From Herbidospora cretacea (GTDB taxonomy: Bacteria; Actinomycetota; Actinomycetes; Streptosporangiales; Streptosporangiaceae), in the NCBI RefSeq assembly GCF_001570605.1, contig NZ_BBXG01000002.1, forward strand, positions 32,549-96,548: a DNA stretch of 64,000 nt, given 5' to 3'. The translations under genes and the position numbers were made by a program. This document shows, one piece after another, positions 1 to 8,139 of this stretch. Numbering within the stretch: position 1 is the first letter of the stretch; each line of letters begins with the position of its first letter. The notes below the pieces were generated by a model. It worked only from the letters and a program-made list of their open reading frames with translations, did not search any database and had not been told where the DNA came from.

Positions 1-1
1 C

Positions 2-301
2 CCGCCACCACCGCCGCCACCACCCCCGCCGCCGCCTCCCGTGAAGGAGCCGAAGCCGAGGGTGGAGCGTCCGGCTCAGGTCGTTCCGGTACGCCTCCCG
101 AAACCGGCCCCGACCGTCAAGAAGCCGTCGCCGCGTCCCAAGCCGACCCCGTCGGCGACCCCGGAACCGCGTGAACCGCGGGTCGCGGCCGTGGCCAACC
201 CGAAGAAGCGGGACAACCCGCTCAAGTCGGTGCTGTTCATGGTCGTCCTGTCCACCGTGATCGCCTCAGCTGCCGCCGTGGCGTTCACCCGCATCAGATA
301 G
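2..301 (+). CDS. C-terminal part of proline-rich membrane-anchored protein (5' end outside window)
   Basis: The reading frame is open from the window edge, so this is the tail of a longer protein. The first 13 visible codons encode an uninterrupted proline tract, then about 60 residues rich in Pro, Lys, Arg and Ala. The last 24 residues form one hydrophobic helix followed by a short TRIR tail, so the protein is probably tail-anchored or ends in a single membrane span. An internal GTG at 41 could serve as a start, but the proline tract runs straight through it. It converges on the permease gene and overlaps its 3' end by 36 bases. No catalytic domain is visible in this part and the function is unknown. 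Confidence 0.6.
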   Translation, partial: PPPPPPPPPPPPPVKEPKPRVERPAQVVPVRLPKPAPTVKKPSPRPKPTPSATPEPREPRVAAVANPKKRDNPLKSVLFMVVLSTVIASAAAVAFTRIR

Positions 302-1630
302 CCGCGGCCGAGCGCCGCGCGAGGCCCCGATCGCCAGCGTGACCAGCGCGGCGACCAGGAACGAGCCGAGCGCGGCGCTCATCCACGGCGCGGGGGTGAA
401 CCCGAGGGCCTCCCGCGCCGCCACCCAGAGGTCCCGCCACCAGGGGACCTCGGGCAGCGCGCCGAGCATCCACCACGTGGCGAACCCGAGGATCCACGGC
501 ACCGTCATCGACCACCGCGACGGCGCCCGCTCCGAGGTGTCCCACCGGCGCGAACCGCCGAGCAGGAAGTAGTCGACCACCAGCACGGCGAACATCGGCA
601 CGAACACCGCCCCGATGATCCCCAGGAACGCCGAGTAGGTGTCCGCGCTCACGAAGATCGCCAGCAGCGTGACCAGCGTCCCGATGCCGACCGAGAGAAT
701 CCGCCGGTCGACCCTCGGCACCAGGTTCTGCAGTGACATCGTCACCGAATAGACGTTCACGAACGACTGGTCGGTCTCCCGCAGCACCAGGATCCCGAAG
801 AAGACCGCCCCCAGCGACGCCGTGACGAACGGGTCCCAGACCTTGCCGACGTCGTTCCCGACCAGCGCCAGCGCGGCGATCCCCAGCGCCAGACAGGCGA
901 CCTGGGCGATCGTGTAACCCCCGACCACCCCGCCGAACGCCGCCCTGCTCGACTTCGAGAAGCGCGAGAAGTCGGCCGCCAGGGGAACCCACGAGACGCT
1001 CAGCGCGATGACGTAGTCGACCGAGGGCGCGAACGCCTCCCACGTCCCGGCCCCCAGTGAGGGCCCGCGCGAGATCAGCTCGTACGCGAAATAGATCATC
1101 GCCAGCACGACCCCGACGGTGACGTAGCGCCGCAGGATCCGCACCGCCCCCAGCGGCTTGATCGTCAGCGCCGTCGTGATCACTCCGGCGATCACCACCC
1201 ACACCGCGTAGGGCACGGTCACCCCGAACTGCCCCGCGATGGCCTGCGCCCCCTGGGCGATCACCCACAGCTCGAAGGCCCCCCAGCCGAGCATCTGGAC
1301 GATGTTGAGCACGCTCGGGAGATAGGAGAGTCTCGCCCCGAAAAGCCCTCTGAGCAGCATCATCGCCGGAGCCCCCGTCTGGGTGCCCGGGATGGCGGCC
1401 AGGCCGACCATGGCCGTACCGATGAGACTGCCCACCACAGCGGCCGTCAGCGCCGCGACGAAGCTGAGCGGACGGTCCCCGAGGGGATTGACGAGCGCGA
1501 TCGCTCCTGAGAACCCGAGCAGTGACACCCCGAGGTTGGCCCAGAGGGCACCCTGGTCGAGCAGGCCGAGAGTTTTCGGCGGAGCCTCGTCGAGGGTGAG
1601 AGGGGCCTCGGAATCGATGACAGCGGCCAT
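266..1630 (-). CDS. cytX: NCS1-family permease, probable hydroxymethylpyrimidine transporter (CytX type)
   Basis: A 454-residue integral membrane protein with about 12 hydrophobic segments and the layout of the nucleobase:cation symporter-1 family. A TPP riboswitch sits directly upstream, which is how thiamine-precursor transporters of the CytX branch are recognised, so uptake of hydroxymethylpyrimidine for thiamine synthesis is the likely role. The start is the ATG at 1630, with a GTG one codon upstream. The ribosome binding site GGGAG lies in the 3' strand of the riboswitch, which suggests translational control by masking. Substrate specificity is inferred from the riboswitch; a cytosine or allantoin permease is the alternative on sequence alone. 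Confidence 0.85.
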   Translation of the reverse strand: MAAVIDSEAPLTLDEAPPKTLGLLDQGALWANLGVSLLGFSGAIALVNPLGDRPLSFVAALTAAVVGSLIGTAMVGLAAIPGTQTGAPAMMLLRGLFGARLSYLPSVLNIVQMLGWGAFELWVIAQGAQAIAGQFGVTVPYAVWVVIAGVITTALTIKPLGAVRILRRYVTVGVVLAMIYFAYELISRGPSLGAGTWEAFAPSVDYVIALSVSWVPLAADFSRFSKSSRAAFGGVVGGYTIAQVACLALGIAALALVGNDVGKVWDPFVTASLGAVFFGILVLRETDQSFVNVYSVTMSLQNLVPRVDRRILSVGIGTLVTLLAIFVSADTYSAFLGIIGAVFVPMFAVLVVDYFLLGGSRRWDTSERAPSRWSMTVPWILGFATWWMLGALPEVPWWRDLWVAAREALGFTPAPWMSAALGSFLVAALVTLAIGASRGARPRLSDAGERHGGS

Positions 1631-1637
1631 CACACAC

Positions 1638-1728
1638 GCTCCCTACGCCGGCATTACCCGGACAGGTTCATGCGGTCGGCGACGCTGGTCGCCCTCTCAG
1701 CCCGGTTACGCCCGAGCTCCCGCGGTTC
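1638..1728 (-). promoter_or_regulatory. TPP riboswitch (THI element)
   Basis: Read on the minus strand, the conserved cores appear in order: GGGCTGAGAGGGC, then ATGAACCTGTCCGGGTAAT, then GCCGGCGTAGGGAG. These are the two sensor arms and closing strand of the thiamine pyrophosphate aptamer. The last block contains the ribosome binding site of the permease gene 8-9 bases before its start, so ligand binding should block translation initiation. Confidence 0.93.
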
Positions 1729-1750
1729 TGAGGTTGTGAACGAACCGGGA

Positions 1751-1783
1751 TCAGCCCGGTTCGCCCCCACATGATGCATCATG
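1751..1783. repeat. 33-bp direct repeat, left copy, containing a perfect 14-bp palindrome
   Basis: This 33-base segment matches 8084-8116 in the same orientation with one mismatch. It ends in CATGATGCATCATG, a perfect 14-base palindrome; the right copy has one base changed. The first 11 bases, TCAGCCCGGTT, also occur inside the TPP riboswitch at 1697-1707. The two copies bracket the segment that holds the HerA cassette. Confidence 0.8.
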
Positions 1784-2099
1784 AGCCCCCGTCCGACTAC
1801 CCCCAGGTCCCTGCTCGGCAGGACGGCAACAGTCCGCCAGCGTCCGTAGGAGTAGAGCTACATCCGTGACGGTAGCTGTACTTTCAAGCCGCATGAGGGG
1901 CTCAGAGCTGCAGCTTGACAAGGTGGTACTGCCCCAGGGCCGTCTGTGCTCCAATCGGGCTCCGGCGACAAATGTCCTTCTGGACCACAGCCCGACCAAG
2001 CCGACGGATTCACGGTCTCACGGCAAATTATCCCTGACCTGCACCGAATCTCTTCTCCGTTTCCGGAGCGCTGTCCGCCTCTCGCCCATTCCACGCAGG

Positions 2100-2175
2100 T
2101 CGACAGAGGTGTGTCGTAGCGGGTGGTCACGGCCTGGAACTGTCCGGGCCGGTTGACCGCCCGCTCGACCCCCGT
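2100..2175 (-). pseudogene. Relic of an IS5-type transposase C-terminus
   Basis: Minus-strand translation of 2112-2170 gives VERAVNRPGQFQAVTTRYDT, which matches the VERxxNRxxQFRxVATRYDK signature near the C-terminus of IS5-family DDE transposases. The similarity fades on both sides and no complete transposase frame exists, so this is a decayed insertion. The rest of 1784-2282 shows nothing recognisable. Confidence 0.55.
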
Positions 2176-2282
2176 TGGGCGGCATATCGTGCGGGGCCGT
2201 GGCCGGTCGGCCTTGATCCGCGCCATTGCGTGGCCGAGGCGCCGGTCAAGCTCGCCTGCGTGATCGTCGTGGTCTTCACCTT

Positions 2283-3428
2283 CTAACGAGTGGTCGTCGT
2301 CTTGGTGGTGACGGTCTCCTGGATCTTTCCGTCCTTGACGACCTCTTGGCGATCTTCGGTACGGGTCGAATTGTTGTTCTTGTCGGACTGTTCGATGTGC
2401 GTGGACTTGAGGCCGTCCGGGGAGCGCGAGACATCCGTCTTGGTGGTTCCGTTTCGGTCCCAGTGCTCCGAATGGACAGTGGTCGTGCCGTCTGGCTTCG
2501 TGTCCTTCCACTTCATGTCGGTCGAGGTCAACTTGTTGTCCTTGTCGTAGTGTTTGGTGAACTCGGCCGGCCCTTCCTTGGTGGACCAGCCATGGGTGAA
2601 CGTCGTTTCCCCGTTCGCGCCCTTGTGCTCGGAGAAGGTGTCGGTCTTTCCGCCGGCCCCCTGCTCCTGCCACCTTTCCGTACTCCCGGCGAACTTCCCC
2701 TTGTCGTCGTAGTTGTCGATGCGGCTGTGTTCGTTTCCGTTCTCGTCCCGCCACCGGTCGTTTCCATAGAGCTTGTTGTCGTGGGCGTCGCGCGTGATCG
2801 AACGGTCGTGCTGCGCTCCGTCGGCTCCCTTCTCCTTCCAGCTCTCCGTCGAACGATCCTTGGCCCCGTTCTCGAAGTGGTCCGTTTTCACGTGCGTGTT
2901 GCCGTTCCGGTCCTGCCAGGTCTCCGAATGCGCGACGGTCTTGTTTCCGACCGTTTCCTTCGTGTGCTCGTGCATGGTTCCGTCACGCGCCTTCTCCTTC
3001 CAGGTGTCGGTGCTTCCCGTCTTCTCGCCCTTGGAGTTGTGGTGGTCGGTGATGGTGTGCTGGTTTCCGTTCTTGTCCACGCTGTTTCGTACGGTGTCGC
3101 CGACATCCTTGTGCTTGGCGGCGTGGTGATCGGAGGTGGACGCCGAATCCTTCGACGGAGCGTGGTCCCGGTGCACGGTGTCGATGTCGCTCCGGGTCTT
3201 CTCGGATCCGCTGCCGGTGCGGTGGTCCTGCGCGCTCGGCAGCGAGGGCCGATCCTGACCGTCACGGGTGGAACCGCTCGCCCGGTCGTTCTGCTGGTTA
3301 CGCTCCTGGCGGTCGTCCGAAGTCAGGCTTGGGCGTTCTGAGCTCTTGGCGTTGTCGGTCTCTCCGGACTTCTCCGTCGGTTGTTTCGTCTGCTCCACGT
3401 CACGCTCGCCCATGGCGCTCCGTCCCAT
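2283..3428 (-). CDS. Hydrophilic tandem-repeat protein of unknown function
   Basis: A 381-residue, very polar protein with no signal peptide and no membrane helix. The first 110 residues are low-complexity, rich in Ser, Asp, Lys, Gln and His. From about residue 110 onward it is built from degenerate repeats of roughly 20-30 residues with a Trp-Lys/Gln/Arg-Asp core, an Asn-Gly or Asp-Gly turn and a His-x-x-x-Asp block (WQDRNGNTH, WRDENGNEH, HWDRNGTTK). The pattern resembles beta-strand and turn repeats such as YD or MORN-like units, but I cannot assign a family. It is the last gene of the HerA cassette, 14 bases after the previous stop. An alternative start at 3413 (MGERDV) has a comparable ribosome binding site. 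Confidence 0.75.
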   Translation of the reverse strand: MGRSAMGERDVEQTKQPTEKSGETDNAKSSERPSLTSDDRQERNQQNDRASGSTRDGQDRPSLPSAQDHRTGSGSEKTRSDIDTVHRDHAPSKDSASTSDHHAAKHKDVGDTVRNSVDKNGNQHTITDHHNSKGEKTGSTDTWKEKARDGTMHEHTKETVGNKTVAHSETWQDRNGNTHVKTDHFENGAKDRSTESWKEKGADGAQHDRSITRDAHDNKLYGNDRWRDENGNEHSRIDNYDDKGKFAGSTERWQEQGAGGKTDTFSEHKGANGETTFTHGWSTKEGPAEFTKHYDKDNKLTSTDMKWKDTKPDGTTTVHSEHWDRNGTTKTDVSRSPDGLKSTHIEQSDKNNNSTRTEDRQEVVKDGKIQETVTTKTTTTR

Positions 3429-3442
3429 CGGTTGCCTGGTTC

Positions 3443-3949
3443 CTATGAAGGAAGACGGGTTCCGCTTTTCAGCCAGTCGGCGGGCACGGAAGTGGAGGCG
3501 CCGGTGCCGCCGCGGAGAGTGGTCTGCACTTCGAGTGGCGAGCCCGAAATCTCCTTCTGGTCGCCGGAGGACTCGCGCTTGCCTCCTGAGTCCTTCTGCT
3601 CGGGGAAGCCGCCTCCGAGGCTGATGCCCGAACCGAATTTGGTCTGCTCCGTTCCCTTGTTCAGCATGTCGTTGCCCAGGGACTTGGTCGCGGAGAGGTC
3701 GGCCCGGCCCCCCGTCCCGATGCCGACCTTAAGAGCCTGGGAGCCACGCGAGGAGGACGACTGCGCCTCGGCCAGTTGTGCGCCGGCCGAATCGTAAGCG
3801 CGCCTCAACGCGGCGGCGCATTGGGAGGCCCCGGTGATGTTGGACCTCTCCATGTTGTCCGCAGCCAGCAGTGCCATCTTGCGACTGGATTCCTCGAATC
3901 GGTCCAGGGCGTCGCGCCAATCCGTGCCGCCGCCCAGGAGCTTCGCCAT
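3443..3949 (-). CDS. Small helical protein with Ser/Gly-rich tail, HerA-cassette partner
   Basis: A 168-residue protein. Residues 1-75 are predicted helical and start MAKLLGGGTDWRDALDRFEES; the remainder is Ser/Gly/Lys-rich and probably disordered. Its ATG overlaps the stop codon of the HerA ATPase gene by one base (TGATG), so the two are very likely translationally coupled and made in fixed ratio. No signal peptide, transmembrane helix or known catalytic motif is visible. The short N-terminal helical module faintly recalls small secreted WXG-type proteins but has no WxG motif, so I do not assign it there. Function unknown; an adaptor or substrate of the neighbouring ATPase is the obvious inference. 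Confidence 0.75.
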   Translation of the reverse strand: MAKLLGGGTDWRDALDRFEESSRKMALLAADNMERSNITGASQCAAALRRAYDSAGAQLAEAQSSSSRGSQALKVGIGTGGRADLSATKSLGNDMLNKGTEQTKFGSGISLGGGFPEQKDSGGKRESSGDQKEISGSPLEVQTTLRGGTGASTSVPADWLKSGTRLPS

Positions 3950-6900
3950 CACAGACCCGCCTCGCCCATCACCCGGGCCAGGATGCGCCGGATCGTGCGG
4001 GGCGCCTTGCGGTCGTCGTCGGCGAGCATCTGCTGTTGGAAGCACAGGCACACCCGCCGCGCCGCGATGTCGAGAGCGGCCCGGCTCTCCTCCGGCATGT
4101 CCTCCGCGGGGAATTCGATCATCTCGTACGCGGCGTCCTGGCACACCTCCCAGGTCTGGCGCCGCCGTTTGTCCTCGGAGGAGGCGTCCGCGTGGTCGGC
4201 TTCCAGCCATCCCGTCCGGTATCGACGTCCAGCCACCAGATCGGCCACCGCCGAGCGGTAGAGGCACAGAGGCGGATCCTGCGCACATACCAGATGGCAC
4301 GCCGGATACGGCTCGAACCGGCGGGCGGACAGGCGATGGACCGTCTGGCGGAACACGTCGATCAGGGCCGCCGTGTTCCGGCCGGCGGCGTCGAGCCTGT
4401 CGAGGAGCAAGGCGCGGAGCCGGTCGCGAAACTCGGCGGTGTCGGCGTAGGTCCAGGCGCCCTGGATCCCTCGCCGGGTGGCCAGCCAGTCGGCGCCGTG
4501 TCCCGCGAAGGCGCGCAGCAGCTCCTCGTCGGGGACGGCGGACGGACGGCGGGCACGCACGGCGGCCGTCAGGTCGTCCCACAGCCGGTCGAACGCCCCG
4601 GGATCGTCGATGGCGGAGGTCACCAGCCGCGACAGGACACGCTGCGCGTACGTGTCGGCGGCCAGGGCCCTGGCCGCGTCGCAGATGGGCGGCGCGGCGC
4701 ACGTCTCGCCACAGAAGGGACGGCTCAGGAAGAGCGGCGCGAACGAGCCCTCCTCGCGCCAGCGTGCCATGTGCTCCCGCACCTGGGCGTCGGGCGGCGG
4801 CTGCGGCGCGAGGGCGTCCTTGACCGGCGGGACCCGGACCATCAGGGGCGCGTCCTCGCCGCCGCTGAAGACGACGGCCTGGCCGGTCCGCAGGGTGGTC
4901 AGCGCCTTGGCCTGCGGTTCGTCCATGGCCATCGCTCCGGCCAGCGCGACGCGGTCGTCGGCGGAGATGATCCGGTGCGCGATCTTCAGGTTGGTGTTCT
5001 TGATGACGTCGGGCGCGAGCCGTACCGGGATCTGGTCGGCGATGATCACACCTTGGCCGTACGCGCGGATCTCGGACAGCAGATTGGAGAAGGTCTCCAC
5101 GGCCTGGCCGCGTGGATTCGCCGACTCCTCGGACGACTGGGCGGGCACGTTCGCCAGCAGGCGGTGCGCCTCCTCGACGACCAGCAGATGCGTCAGGTCC
5201 TGCGACTGCCCTCGCGCGCGGCGGTGCTCGACCAGGCGGATCAGCAGCAACCCGGCGAAGAACGCCTTGTCGCCCTCGTCGCCGAGAGCGTCGAGTTCGA
5301 CCACGGTCGGCCGTTCGAACAGCACCTGCGGCGGCAAGGACCCGGCCACGTCCAGCATCGCTCCCTTCGCGCCGCGGCGCAGGGACTCCAGCCGGGTGAG
5401 CAGGGACGCCCGCATGTCGCCCGCGATGCGGTCGTCGTAGCCGAGCGCGGGGATGACCTCGCCGACCTTGGCCACCAGGTCGGACAGGGTGGGGAACACG
5501 TCGGACGTCGCGTCGGGCCCGGATTCGCCCAGCCGGGTGTTTTCGTTCGTGCGCAGATCCCAGCCGCGGTCGAGGTAGATCTCGTGCAGGCAGCGCTCGA
5601 GGATCTGGGGCAGGGGCGTCCACATGCCGAACGAGGCCATGAAAACGGCCCGCAACAGGTCGAGGTGCTCCCCGACGGTCGTGCCGGGCGGCACCTCGAA
5701 CGGGTTGAGCACGAACGGCGCCACCATGGCCTTGCCAGCGGTGAAGATCTGCATCCCGCGGCCCAGGGCGGGATGGCCGATCAGCGCACGGTACTCGGTC
5801 TTGGCCGGCTCGATCACCATGAAGGGCACGTCGTGCGAGGCGGCCTCCAGCAGCAGCCCCATGATGGTGTTCGTCTTGCCCGCGCCGGTGGTGCCCGGAA
5901 CGAAGACATGACGGGTGAGCGAGCGCAGCGGGACCCGGTAGGCGCCGCCCGTGGTCCGCAGGTGCTGCATCACCTCCCCGACGACCAGGTGCGGCGACCG
6001 GTCGTCGACAGAGGGGACGACCGTGTCGAACCGCGGCGCCGGGCTGATCGCGAAGCCCGGTGTCTCCACGTTGGGCAGGTGCACGTAAGCCGCGAGTTGG
6101 GCCGAGCTCAGCAGGGTCTGCGCGCCGAAGGGATGCCGGTAGAGGTTCGGCCCCGGCTGCTCGCCGGCGTCGGGCAGCGCCCAGCCCGTGCCCAGTTCGG
6201 CGGCGAGCGGGTGCGCGACCGTGCGCACCGGTTCCGGAAGGGACTTCACACCGGAGTGCACCGCCCGCCATGCGGCGCTCAACGCCGCCAGGTCGCCGGC
6301 CCGCTCCCCGAACAGGTAGACGGCCGTACGCCAGCCGCCTCGGGCCTGCGCGTCGGCGAGCGCCTCCAGCCTGGCCCGCAGCATGTCGAGATAGTGCTCG
6401 GCCAGCGGGCTGGCGACGCCGGTGGCCTCCACGGCCGAGGCCACCGACCGCATCTCGTTGAGCACCAGGTTCCGGTCGGCGCCGAGCGTGTCGCCGTCGG
6501 CGGGCGTCGCGAGGACGAGCGCGGCCCAGCGCAGGCCGTTCATCGAGCGCACCAGCCGGTCGACCGGCAACGCGCCGTCCCGGGGATCGATCGCCGGAGG
6601 GCTGGGCACGCCCAGGCCGAGCGCCCCGTACGGCAGCCGCGACGCCGCCACCCCCGCCGCGGCCAGGTCCAGGGCGGGGTAACACCCGTCGAGCACGGCG
6701 AGCAACGTCGCCTGCCGCGCGTCGAGTCCGGCCTCGTCCACACCGTCCTGCGCCCACGTGCCCAGCCGTACCGACACGTTCTGGTCCTGGCCGTCCAGGA
6801 GGAAGGCCACCGGCGCACGCGCTCCGGCCAGGCCGACCAGCAGCGGCAGAATCGGGAGTTCGGGGCTTGAGCCTGCCCGTCCGCCATCCTCCGAGGCGGT

Positions 6901-7065
6901 GGACGAGACCGCCGGCGCGCGCAGGGGTTCCCCGGCCCCCGCGACCCGGACGACCCGTCGGGCGTCGAACGGCGTCGTGCCACCCGGGACTCCGGACAGG
7001 GGCGGCACGAGCCGGGCGCGCTGGAGGTAGTCGACGGCGGCGGTGCTCACGGGATCGGCGGTCAT
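3949..7065 (-). CDS. HerA/VirB4-like ATPase with C-terminal cysteine clusters
   Basis: A 1038-residue ATPase. Walker A (GTTGAGKTN) lies near residues 389-397 and Walker B (HLLVVEEAHRLL) near 625-636, followed by the RxxGxG-type region around RAYGQGVIIADQIP, which is typical of DUF87/HerA hexameric motors. Residues 1-330 are a family-specific region. The C-terminal third carries two cysteine clusters, FCGETCAAPPIC near 780 and CHLVCAQDPPLC near 920, that look able to bind a metal. The start at 7065 overlaps the upstream zinc-ribbon gene by four bases (ATGA). HerA-class motors pump DNA or drive conjugation, secretion or phage-defence complexes. Here no NurA nuclease, Sir2 or relaxase is adjacent, so the substrate is unknown. 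Confidence 0.85.
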   Translation of the reverse strand: MTADPVSTAAVDYLQRARLVPPLSGVPGGTTPFDARRVVRVAGAGEPLRAPAVSSTASEDGGRAGSSPELPILPLLVGLAGARAPVAFLLDGQDQNVSVRLGTWAQDGVDEAGLDARQATLLAVLDGCYPALDLAAAGVAASRLPYGALGLGVPSPPAIDPRDGALPVDRLVRSMNGLRWAALVLATPADGDTLGADRNLVLNEMRSVASAVEATGVASPLAEHYLDMLRARLEALADAQARGGWRTAVYLFGERAGDLAALSAAWRAVHSGVKSLPEPVRTVAHPLAAELGTGWALPDAGEQPGPNLYRHPFGAQTLLSSAQLAAYVHLPNVETPGFAISPAPRFDTVVPSVDDRSPHLVVGEVMQHLRTTGGAYRVPLRSLTRHVFVPGTTGAGKTNTIMGLLLEAASHDVPFMVIEPAKTEYRALIGHPALGRGMQIFTAGKAMVAPFVLNPFEVPPGTTVGEHLDLLRAVFMASFGMWTPLPQILERCLHEIYLDRGWDLRTNENTRLGESGPDATSDVFPTLSDLVAKVGEVIPALGYDDRIAGDMRASLLTRLESLRRGAKGAMLDVAGSLPPQVLFERPTVVELDALGDEGDKAFFAGLLLIRLVEHRRARGQSQDLTHLLVVEEAHRLLANVPAQSSEESANPRGQAVETFSNLLSEIRAYGQGVIIADQIPVRLAPDVIKNTNLKIAHRIISADDRVALAGAMAMDEPQAKALTTLRTGQAVVFSGGEDAPLMVRVPPVKDALAPQPPPDAQVREHMARWREEGSFAPLFLSRPFCGETCAAPPICDAARALAADTYAQRVLSRLVTSAIDDPGAFDRLWDDLTAAVRARRPSAVPDEELLRAFAGHGADWLATRRGIQGAWTYADTAEFRDRLRALLLDRLDAAGRNTAALIDVFRQTVHRLSARRFEPYPACHLVCAQDPPLCLYRSAVADLVAGRRYRTGWLEADHADASSEDKRRRQTWEVCQDAAYEMIEFPAEDMPEESRAALDIAARRVCLCFQQQMLADDDRKAPRTIRRILARVMGEAGL

Positions 7066-7730
7066 GGCATCTCCGGTGGCCAGGGGGCCGAGCACATGGA
7101 GACGGCGACGCTGAGGATGATGGTGACGACGACCACGAAACCGACGAGGACGGCGATCATCAAGGCCGTGCGCGCGACACGGTAGTCCTTCGCCCGGACA
7201 TACGCGTTGGTCGTGAGGTTGGTGAGCTCCTGGACGCGGAGCGTGCCGTCACGCCAGACGCCCCGCACGCTGACCTCGTCGCCGTTGCTCAACGCCCCGA
7301 CGAAGGTCAGGCCCTTCATCTCCACCGGCACGGGGGCCAGCCGGTTGCCGCTCGCGTCATGGCGTTCGATCCGGAAGTGCCACGACTCCATCTCCATGTC
7401 GCCGCTTGTCATCGAACGCTCACGGCGTGGCTGGAAATCACGCACGACCCCGCTGAAACACGAGTCCTGCCCGGCCCGCTGCACGTACGCCGTCTGCATG
7501 GGTGGTGGAGGAGGCGTCCACACCGGCGGTTGCGGCGCCGTTCCGACAGACCGCGCGACAGGCGGTGGACGTCCGGCGGCATCCGCCGGTACGCCGCAAG
7601 CCGGACAGCGGCCCGACCCCGACGGGACCGGTTCCCCGCAGCCGGGGCAGGGCCGGGTGAGCCCCGCCCGGCACTGTTCGCAGTAGCCGTAGCCTGCCGA
7701 ATTCACATATCCACAGGATTGGCAGCGCAT
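7062..7730 (-). CDS. Double zinc-ribbon, OB-like, membrane-anchored protein
   Basis: A 222-residue protein. Four CxxC knuckles at residues 3-6, 17-20, 28-31 and 42-45 make a double zinc ribbon. A proline-rich linker leads to a beta-rich domain (about 95-175) of OB-like character that includes NGDEVSVRGVW. One transmembrane helix at about 187-212 anchors the protein, with a short tail. It is the first gene of the HerA cassette and overlaps the ATPase start by four bases. The arrangement suggests it recruits the ATPase to the membrane, but that is inference. Confidence 0.8.
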   Translation of the reverse strand: MRCQSCGYVNSAGYGYCEQCRAGLTRPCPGCGEPVPSGSGRCPACGVPADAAGRPPPVARSVGTAPQPPVWTPPPPPMQTAYVQRAGQDSCFSGVVRDFQPRRERSMTSGDMEMESWHFRIERHDASGNRLAPVPVEMKGLTFVGALSNGDEVSVRGVWRDGTLRVQELTNLTTNAYVRAKDYRVARTALMIAVLVGFVVVVTIILSVAVSMCSAPWPPEMP

Positions 7731-8029
7731 AGTTCCCCCAGGTCACCAGGCTAGCCGCTGCCCAATCGCCGAGGTCGGCCCTCGAATCGCCGCCCCGCCC
7801 GACGCGCTGAGCCGCGTATCCGCCGACGTCTTCGGCCGATGACATCACCCGCCCCGAAGCGCCCGGCACCCCGCTTCGGTAAAGGCGCCGGGGAGCACCC
7901 CGGCGGGCGATCTGGGGTTCCTTGCCGGTCTGATGACGACGGACACGATCCTGGACTCTGATCGCACCGGCGATCTAGCCGTTCGTGAACAAGTCTCCGC
8001 GTCGAACGGCCGAAGCACGCCTACGAGCT

Positions 8030-8116
8030 CAAGAAGGAGCACGACCGCTGGCGTACGGACAGGTCTAAACGCTGGTCGCCCTCTCAGCCCGGTTCGCCCC
8101 CACATGGTGCATCATG
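8030..8116 (-). pseudogene. Decayed TPP riboswitch and right copy of the cassette-flanking repeat
   Basis: Bases 8069-8094 are identical to 1682-1707 of the functional TPP riboswitch (26 of 26), and 8084-8116 match 1751-1783 (32 of 33). On the minus strand this gives GGGCTGAGAGGGCGACCAGC followed by GACCTGTCCGTACGCCAGCGG, which still resembles the second arm of the aptamer but lacks the GGGTAATGCC block. It therefore looks like a broken second riboswitch with no thiamine gene downstream. The rest of 7731-8139 holds no gene I can support. Confidence 0.55.
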
Positions 8117-8139
8117 TGCCTGGTTCGGCCACCCCCGCG

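Noticed and set aside
3871-6870. 999-codon open frame on the plus strand over the HerA gene
   Set aside because: It is antisense to the ATPase, has Arg/His/Gly-rich low-complexity composition and no domain; a high-GC shadow frame.
7980-8070. Plus-strand frame reading AYELKKEHDRWRTDRSK
   Set aside because: It looks protein-like but follows a stop, lacks a start and overlaps the decayed riboswitch; not enough to call a gene.
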